From: Castor canadensis
Lineage: Eukaryota; Chordata; Mammalia; Rodentia; Castoridae
DNA: 64,000 nucleotides
Assembly: GCF_047511655.1 (NCBI RefSeq)
Contig: NC_133390.1
Coordinates: 91,519,583 to 91,583,582 of the forward strand
Reading direction: 5' to 3'
Under the pieces are notes generated by a model that was not told the DNA's origin, made no database searches, and saw nothing but the letters and a program-made list of their open reading frames with translations. Position numbers and translations under genes: made by a program. Every line of letters begins with the position of its first letter. Position 1 is the first letter of the stretch. This document shows positions 57,950 through 64,000 of this stretch, in pieces.

Positions 57950-58110
57950 TATGTGTACATGTATACATACACATACATATTTACATCTGTACTTATTTAT
58001 CACTATCTTAAAAACAATAAGCTCACACCAATACCTCCAATTCTGATCTTATTTCACTCAAGTTCATTCCATTTTTCTCCTTCTTCAAATTTATAATTCC
58101 CTTCCTCACG
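57950..58110. mobile_element. Fossil L1-like element, copy B, last part
   Basis: A TA/CA-rich stretch (57,950-57,990) and 'agctcacaccaatacctccaattctgatc' match copy A at about 22,620-22,745, which shows the element continues past the DNA transposon. Confidence 0.6.
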
Positions 58111-58910
58111 AGTATGCAATGGGGCCTCTGTTCTCCTCATATAGCCTCAGACTTCAAATCCAGTCTGTTCCCATCCAAGACTCCTCCACCTCAACATCCT
58201 CTACAGAAGCTAGTCTTGCTCAGCCCCACCTAATGAGCTCTGGACTGAATTATTCAGAGAGCTTAATAATTAAATAATTGACTAGCATAATTCCCTTTGC
58301 CAATGGGCACTAAATTTGCATACTTTCTTTTTTTTTCCAATAGATTTCCTCTATTAAAATATCAACTGTTATAGACTAGAAACATGTCACAACTATATGG
58401 ATCAAAGAAATAAGGGAACAGCATGGGACCAGAATATTTCATTGATCACATTCCATTGCTAGTAGATTTTTCCTGGAAGATGGGTAGCTCAGCATGTCTT
58501 TGGTCCAAAAAACAGTTCTTGAAACCCCAGAACTAAACTTACAGTGAGAGCAGTGAAGGAGCCAACTAAGCTCTCCATGCTGACATGACTTACACGCTAG
58601 TGGTATAAGGCTGTGTGTGCCTTCATTTCTGCACTTTCAATAGAATAAACAGTTGCCCACATGAAAGTTTTTACATATGTGTTGAAAAGAACACAGCTTA
58701 TTTATTATGACTTCCTTATTAGAAAAAGATAATTTCTGAATAAGAACAAAAATCAAACAAGAAGTCCTAAAGAAGCCTAACCTAATATGCTTATGATGGC
58801 CAAAAGGGCTTCATTTTCCTTCCGCATCTGACCTTGCCACAGTCTCCCTGAGAATGTCTGGCCTTTATTTTGTTGTTGTTGTTGTTTCGGGGAGTCTTTA
58901 TTTCTTTATT
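58111..58910. other. Unassigned sequence
   Basis: Nothing recognised apart from a (GTT)n run near 58,870-58,886. Confidence 0.4.
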
Positions 58911-59010
58911 TTTGGTGGTACTGGGGTTTGAACTCAGGACCTCACACTTGCTAGGCAGGCACTCTACCACTTGAGCCCCTCCACCAGACCTTTTTTGTCT
59001 TGGGTGCTTT
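58911..59010 (-). mobile_element. ID-like half of a SINE split by an L1
   Basis: Plus shows the reverse-complement ID unit: 'tttttggtggtactggggtttgaactcaggacctcacacttgctaggcaggcactctaccacttgagcccctccacc'. It is the best preserved B-box/A-box pair in minus orientation. It runs into linker 'ttttttgtcttgggtgcttt', where the inserted L1 begins. The B1-like half resumes at 59,597. Confidence 0.88.
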
Positions 59011-59596
59011 CTTTTAATCTTCTTTTTTTGTCCCCCTCCCCTTTATTATTGTGCTGGGTGGAGGTATATTGTGGCACTTTCAAAGATTCCTTCAATGTAT
59101 CAAATATATCATACTTGAATTCACCCTCTCAACCACTCTCCTTTATCCCTTCCCCCCCCCAATTCCTGGAATATTTTCAACAAGTATCATTTTTATATTT
59201 ACATACATGTATACACATTTTTTGCACTGTATTCACCTTTCTAACCCCTTTTCCCACCGCCTCTCCCCTCTCACTAGTGCCAACCCCCTCCCTCCCCCAG
59301 GACTTGTTCCACCCTCCTGTTCTCCTGTTGTGTAGAAGAAAAAAGAAAAACATGACATTTTTGCTTGTTTGAGATAAAAGTAGCTACACAGGGAACCCCA
59401 ATTGGTTTATCTCCTGCAATTTTCTTCATTTTACCTTAGTCCCTTTCTTATGGTGGTTTCAGCCAGTTTAATATTTCTATATTCATTCTTGTATAGAAAG
59501 TATATCAACCATGTTCAAGTTCTTAGTTTCCTTCTTTTGCTCTACCCGTCTTGTGCATGGCCTCCCCTTAGTGTGACCAGTGTTTCATAATATCGC
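59011..59596 (-). mobile_element. LINE-1-type 3' end inserted within a SINE
   Basis: Minus-oriented L1-type 3' UTR with a T-rich left end (59,011-59,030), the same 3' UTR type as 53,745-54,046. Shared features include 'ttattattgtgctggg', 'aattcaccctctcaacc', C-rich runs, 'caggacttgttccaccctcc' and 'gacatttttgcttgtttgagataaaagtagctacacaggg'. Imperfect direct repeats tgtcttgggtgcttt (58,996-59,010) and tgtgtttgggtatttt (59,597-59,612) are the likely TSD within the SINE linker. A 133-codon open frame (58,971-59,372) is pyrimidine-rich UTR and does not code. Confidence 0.75.
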
Positions 59597-59717
59597 TGTG
59601 TTTGGGTATTTTTGAGACAGGATCTCGTGAATGATTTGTTGGCTTTGAACTGTGATCCTCCTGATCTCTGCCTCCTGAGTAGGTAGGATTACAGGAGTGA
59701 GCCACCGGCTCCTGGCA
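59597..59717 (-). mobile_element. B1-like half of the split SINE
   Basis: 'tgggtatttttgagacaggatctcgtgaatgatttg...gctttgaactgtgatcctcctgatctctgcctcctgagtaggtaggattacaggagtgagccaccggctcctgg' is the reverse-complement B1-like unit. With 58,911-59,010 it makes a normal composite SINE once the L1 is removed. Confidence 0.85.
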
Positions 59718-60165
59718 GTTATTTTTTCCAGTCTACTGGTAAAGAAAAATATTTTAATTATTTTCTAAAAATGTCTATGTCACTCCATCAATTTAAACTG
59801 TTTACTCTTAGAGTCCCTCTTCCCAAACTGTCCAAAGTCTACTGCCTGGAGTATAACACCCCATCATGTGGTTATTGTGACATGTGATTGTGAACTGCTC
59901 TCTGCACTTGGAGGCCTCACCTTCTTAAAAGGGCCCCTCTCTCAGTCCATAATCTAAGAGTTCCTGGGTCTGAGAACTTGGTTTCTCTGTCCCATGTCTT
60001 AATCCAGGTTAGTTTCTTCTTCCAACTTGCAAAACTATAAACATTTTATAACAGAGCCTATATAGCTTTCTTTACAAATATTATATTTCATTTGGCTGAT
60101 TTGTTTTCAAACAAAGGTATACAAAGATGTAGTGTGGTTTAAAATAAACAGATGTGTGGCCTATT
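59718..60165. other. Unassigned sequence
   Basis: Nothing recognised. Confidence 0.4.
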
Positions 60166-60193
60166 AATTAAACCTATGAACATAGGTTTAATT
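60166..60193. repeat. Perfect 13-bp inverted repeat, 2-nt loop
   Basis: aattaaacctatg (60,166-60,178) and cataggtttaatt (60,181-60,193) form a near-continuous palindrome around 'aa'. Confidence 0.9.
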
Positions 60194-61139
60194 ACTTTTA
60201 TAGCTTACCATAAATATATAGATAATAAAAATGTTTTAATAAATATTTGTTCCTCAGGGTTCAGGGAAATTAAATAATATAGCCACCAGCAAACAAAGGT
60301 ACAGCATCCAAGTTTCTTAGGTTTAAACTAAATCTTCTGGGACAACTTTGACAGCCTGGATGAGACATTTAAGAGGCTAATTAATAACCTCTATCACAAA
60401 ATTTCAGGTGCACCTCACCAATACTCAGGTAAGACAGGAGTCCAATTTTTGGTGCCATCACCCATAGATTATATAATAACAGCTCACATGTATCATTTCT
60501 TATATTTCTTATAAGAACATTTTAAAGTAGACAAAACAAAAGCTATGACATGAGTGCACAAGCCCACACATCTGCTAAATGGCAGAGTTAAAATGCCTTC
60601 CCAGGTCTTCATTCAACCCGCACATCACCCTGCCCCTCCAAACGAAACTACATTTGTAATAGGTTCCCAGTTCTTCAACCACATCTTCTTATACTGTGCA
60701 TCCAAACTCCCTTCTGCCTAATGAGATAGATAAATCAAGTCAATCAAGCCTAACCTCATGGGGGAAATGCCTTCAGAAAGACAGTTTGTTGAAGATAACT
60801 GGCTTATTCAAAAAATTATTTTCCCTTCCAACTAGAGTATCTAAACAAGTCCCCAACCAGGTTAAATTGAGAAATCAGAAAACTCTTCTGATACTAATTA
60901 TAGTTTTTGTAACTGACAAAATAGAGGTACTTCTTCTTTCTCTAGATTATCATTTTTATATGAGGACAAGAGAGTAAATTCCATGCATAGACTATTTTTC
61001 AAAGATGACTATGCTACAGCCAGAAGAATATAGAAAGGAAAAGAAGGGTGAGTTATTTCATGGGCATTGCAAAGCCCAAACTCATCATTTCAGTTTTTAA
61101 GGAATTAATTATTTTAGTAAATATTTAAAGAATTCTATC
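60194..61139. other. Unassigned sequence
   Basis: A faint MIR-antisense pattern at about 60,470-60,640 ('gcacaagcccacacatctgctaaatggcagagttaaaatgc') is the only hint. No gene is seen. Confidence 0.35.
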
Positions 61140-61416
61140 ACTCTAAGCAATATTTATTGTTTTATGATTATAAACTTAATACATCCTTATTATTTGCTTA
61201 TTATTTTTGTAATGAAGAATGTTAAAAAGAAGAAAATTTAAATTGCATACATTTTCACCACCAAACAATAACAACTGCTTTCTCTTAAAATTTTTTTTTA
61301 TGTCTCATTTTGTTTTTACAAAATTGGGGTCATATAGTAGAGTTTTACTTTCTGCTGTTTTTCCATTTGTATCAGTAGCATTTTGCCACATTAAACTCAA
61401 TGATAACTATAAACTA
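61140..61416. mobile_element. Ancient LINE-like relic, target of the large L1
   Basis: 'tatgattataaacttaatacatccttattatttgc', 'ttacaaaattggggtcatatagtagag' and 'tctgctgtttttccatttgtatcagtagcattttgccacatt' match an old LINE 3' pattern like the one at 33,570-33,990. The L1 with inverted 5' end starts at 61,417. Confidence 0.5.
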
Positions 61417-62294
61417 TCCCCTTAGCACTGTCTTTGCTGCATCTCACAGGTTCTGATAGGTTGTGCTTTCATTTTCATTAAATTCCAGGAACTTTTTGAT
61501 TTTCTCTCTTATTTCTTTGATGACCCACTGCTCATGGAGCAACGTGTTGTTCAGTTCCAGGTGTTTGAGTATTTTCTGCTGTTTTTTTTTTTGTTGTTGA
61601 GTTCTAGTTTTATTCCATTGTGGTCAGACGGTATGCAGGGGGCTATTTCAATTTTCTTATATTTGATAAGCCTTGCTTTAAAATCTAAAGTATGGTCTAT
61701 TTTGATGAAAGTTCCATGGGCTGCTAAGACGAAAGTATACTGATTGTGCTGTTGAGGGCTGGAATACTCTGTAGATGGCTGTCAGGCCCATTTGATCCAT
61801 GGTGTCATTCAATTGTAAAGGCTGTTTTTCTTTTTTAGTCTGGATGACCTATCTATTGGTGATAGAGGAGTATTAAAGCCTCTCACTATCACTGTGCTGG
61901 GGTCTATCTGTTTCTAAGTCCAGTAGTGTATGTTTAACAAAGTTGGGTGCACTAACATTGGGTACATATAAGTTTCCTCTTGATGTATTGCTCCTATTAT
62001 TAGTTTGAAGTGACCTTCTTTGTCTCTTCTGACTAATTAAGGTTTGAAGTCTATTTTAGCTGATATAAGTATAGCTACTCCTACCGGTTTTTAGGGCCAT
62101 TAGCTTGGTAATCTTCTTCCACCCTTTCGCCCTAAGGCAATGTTTGTTTCTGTCTTTAAGATAGGTTTCTTGTAAACAACAAGTTGTTGGGTCTTTCTTT
62201 TTATCCATTCTGCCAATTGATGTCTTTTGATGGGGGAATTGAGGCCAGGAACATTCAGTGTTAATATTGAGAGGTATGTGATAATTCCTGTCAT
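61417..62294 (-). pseudogene. L1 ORF2 endonuclease-domain fragment
   Basis: The minus strand starts with the ORF2 N-terminus (ILTLNVPGLNSPIKRHQLAEWIK, split here as ILTLNVPGLN and SPIKRHQLAEWIK). The QET motif carrying the catalytic Glu is kept (CLQETYLKD, near 62,164-62,172), and SDHNG with the catalytic His is kept (61,618-61,629). The GDFNTPL motif reads RGFNTPL (about 61,860-61,882), so the catalytic Asp is replaced by Gly. Frameshifts and stops occur throughout. The family function is nicking target DNA for reverse transcription. This copy cannot make the enzyme. Confidence 0.9.
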
Positions 62295-62299
62295 TTAGC

Positions 62300-62835
62300 A
62301 GTTTTTGTTGTGTAAGAGTTTGTGTGTGTGCAATGAATTTGATACTATTCTCTATTACTTATCTGCTCTTCTCTCAAGATTTAACAGTTCCCATTCTTTA
62401 ATGGCTATGTTTATTTTCATCTTCTGTGTGTAAGTTTCCTTTAAGGATTTTTCTGGAGTGCTGGTTTAGTAGTCATGTATTGTTTTAGTTTCTGTTTGTC
62501 ATGGAAGGTTTTTATTCCTCCCTCAATTTTAAATGATAGCTTTGCTGGGTAGAGTATTCTATGATTGAAATTTTTTTCTTTCAGTGCTCAAAATACCCTA
62601 CTCCATGCCTTCTCACTTTTAAGGTTTCTGTTGAGAAATATGCTGTTATTTTCATGGGTTTACCTTTATATGTTATTTGATTTTTCTCTTTTACAGCCTT
62701 CAATATTCTTTCCTTATTCTCTGTGCTATTTTTTTTAACTAGAGTATGCCATGGAGAGGCTCTATTTTCGTCATGTCTATTTTTTATTGAGGCTTCCTAT
62801 ACCTGGATGAGCATCTCTTTCTTGAGACTTGGAAA
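62300..62835 (-). pseudogene. L1 ORF1 C-terminal fragment
   Basis: From the internal junction, the minus strand encodes decayed ORF1p C-terminal domain: FPSLKKEMLIQV-stop-EAS, then after frame changes ENKERILKAVKEKNQITYKG and KPMKITAYFSTETLKVRR. These are the RNA-binding C-terminal hallmarks (R/K-ILKAVREK, TYKG, FS.ETL..RR). The remainder to about 62,300 is ORF1 tail and inter-ORF spacer. Several stops and frameshifts make it non-functional. Confidence 0.85.
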
Positions 62836-64000
62836 GTGCTAAGGGGAAAGTTGATAGCCATGAATACATACATTAAATACACAGAAAGATCTTCAATTAA
62901 TGATTTAATGTTGTACCTCAAACTCCTAGGTAAACAAGAACAAGCTAAAACCAAAACTAGCAGAATGAGAGAAATAAAAATAAGGGCCAAAATCAACAAA
63001 ATAGGGCCAAAAAAAAAAAAAAGCACACACAAAGAGTCAACAAAACAAAAGGCTTGTTCTTTGAAAAATAAAAAAGCATCCAAAATTGAACCAAGGAGAT
63101 ACAAAACACCTAAATAGATCTATAAAAAGCAACCAAATTGAAACAGCAAGAAAGAGTCTCACAAAAAAGAAAAGTCCAGGACCTAATGGATTCACTGTAG
63201 AATTCTACTAGACCTTTAAAGAAGAACTAATACCAACACTCCTCCATGAAACAGAAAAGGAAGGAACACTGTCAAAATCACTCTATGAAGCCAGTATTAA
63301 ACTCACAACAAATTAAACAAGGACATAACAAAAAAAGAAAATTATAGGCCAATCTCTTTAATGAATTCAGATGCAAAAGTCTTCAATAAAATATGAATAA
63401 AATTGGCAAACCAAATTCAGCCACATATCAAAAAGATCATATACCATGATCAGGTCAGTTTCATCCCAGGGATGTGGGGACAGTTCAACATAGACACATC
63501 ATTCAACATATATATACATATGTTCAATATATACACATAATACAGCATATCAACAAAAGACCAAAAAATCACACGAGCATCTCAATAGATACAGAAAAAG
63601 CCTTCAACAAAATTCAACATGCTTTCATGATAAATACTCTGATGAAACTAGGAATAGAAGGAACGTACTACAACATAATAAAGGCTACATATGACAAGCC
63701 TATGATCAACATCATATTAAATGAGGAAAAACTGAAATCATTTCCCCTAAAGTCAGGAATGAGACAAGGGTGTCTACTCTCTCCACTCTTATACAACATA
63801 GTCTTATAATTCCTAGCTAGAACAATAAGATAGGAAGAAGAAATAAAAAGAATTCAAAAAGGACAGGACAGAGTCAAGCTATCTCTATTTGCAGGATCTT
63901 ATACCTAAAAGATGAGGTAAAACTCCTAGACATCATAAGCTGCTTCAGCAAAGTAGCAGGATACAAAACCAATTTACAAAAATCAGTAGACTTTCTATAC
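62833..64000 (+). mobile_element. LINE-1, sense-oriented 3' segment (runs off the window)
   Basis: It starts at the internal inversion junction (62,833-62,836, with gaaag/aaag microhomology) and continues L1 in plus orientation from ORF2 codon about 315 into the reverse-transcriptase domain, up to the window edge. The 3' end, poly(A) and TSD must lie beyond 64,000. Together with 61,417-62,835 it forms one insertion of at least 2.6 kb. Confidence 0.92.
62837..64000 (+). pseudogene. L1 ORF2 reverse-transcriptase fragment, broken
   Basis: Frames in order: VLRGKLIAMNTYIKYTERSS (62,837 on); then SPGPNGFTVEFY (63,171-63,206); RPISLMNSDAKVFNKI (about 63,350); [15 protein letters not shown]; and an open RT core (63,474-63,809) with [25 protein letters not shown] and [12 protein letters not shown]. 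The next motif should be FADD with the two catalytic Asp residues. The sequence reads FAGS at 63,888-63,899, with an apparent deletion of about 7 nt that shifts the frame, after which KDEVKLLDIISCFSKVAGYK follows. A G-P-D to G-P-N change is also seen. It cannot encode an active reverse transcriptase. Confidence 0.92.

Larger units (their letters stand above)
61417..62835 (-). mobile_element. LINE-1, inverted 5' segment (ORF1 end to ORF2 endonuclease)
   Basis: Reading the minus strand from 62,835 down, it begins inside ORF1. It then gives the ORF1-ORF2 spacer and the ORF2 endonuclease region, and stops at 61,417 at about ORF2 residue 315 by comparison with human L1 (frame YQNL-stop-DAAKTVLRG). 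The last 13 nt (agtgctaagggga on minus, complement of 61,417-61,429) are repeated at 62,835-62,847, where the sense-oriented remainder starts. This is a 5' inversion, the usual product of twin priming during L1 integration. Many frameshifts and stops are present. Confidence 0.9.

Noticed and set aside
58971..59372. Open frame of 133 codons on plus
   Set aside because: It lies across the SINE-L1 junction and pyrimidine-rich L1-type 3' UTR read antisense.
62784..63104. Hydrophobic 106-codon frame on minus that could look like a membrane protein
   Set aside because: It is the antisense of L1 ORF2 joined to antisense-oriented ORF1 across the inversion junction, so it is an artefact.
1..64000. 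CRISPR arrays, toxin-antitoxin or phage-defence systems, operons, bacterial promoters
   Set aside because: The sequence is mammalian retrotransposon-rich DNA. Its repeats are microsatellites and dispersed elements, with no regularly spaced repeat-spacer structure or prokaryotic gene.

Overview
This window looks like nuclear DNA from a placental mammal, and most likely a rodent. It is AT-rich non-coding sequence filled with layers of retrotransposon debris. The evidence is LINE-1 fragments with readable ORF1/ORF2 remnants, monomeric 7SL-derived (B1-like) and tRNA-derived (ID-like) SINEs, joined B1-B1-ID composite SINEs, MaLR-type solo LTRs, a MER2-like DNA transposon remnant, and many MIR and L2 relics. 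The ID-like unit ('gtggctcaagtggtagag') joined to B1-like units suggests a castorimorph rodent, with beaver (Castor) as my best guess. That is recalled similarity and was not searched. I find no protein-coding exon, functional RNA gene, CRISPR array, bacterial or phage gene, or intact viral gene. The window is best described as an intergenic desert or part of a very large intron.

Layout. 1-6,200: microsatellites, a composite SINE, three polypurine tracts and two young 5'-truncated L1 insertions with target-site duplications (TSDs), at 3,622-4,342 and 5,583-5,906. 6,200-20,800: scattered MIR/L2 relics, an ID SINE, (AT)n, (GT)n and (CT)n tracts, two L1 3' ends lying head to tail (17,931-18,894) and a MaLR LTR. 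20,800-22,900: a fossil L1-like element split by a composite SINE. 22,900-34,700: the repeat-poorest part. 34,700-48,100: another L1 3' end, a MaLR LTR split by a B1, an L2 tail, a tripartite SINE and a short L1 with TSDs. 48,100-59,720: L2, a MaLR LTR, L1s with TSDs, tandem MIRs, a second copy of the same fossil element carrying a B1 and a MER2-like transposon, and a SINE split by an L1. 61,417-64,000: a large L1 whose 5' part is inverted.

The strongest structural result is that last element. Its antisense ORF1-ORF2 endonuclease segment ends at the L1 position where the following sense segment begins, with 13 bp shared. This is the signature of twin-primed (5'-inverted) L1 integration. Five other L1 inserts have recognisable 13-16 bp TSDs, and several host-element/insert pairs give a relative order of events. 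Nothing here works as a cooperating gene system. I looked for one and did not find it.
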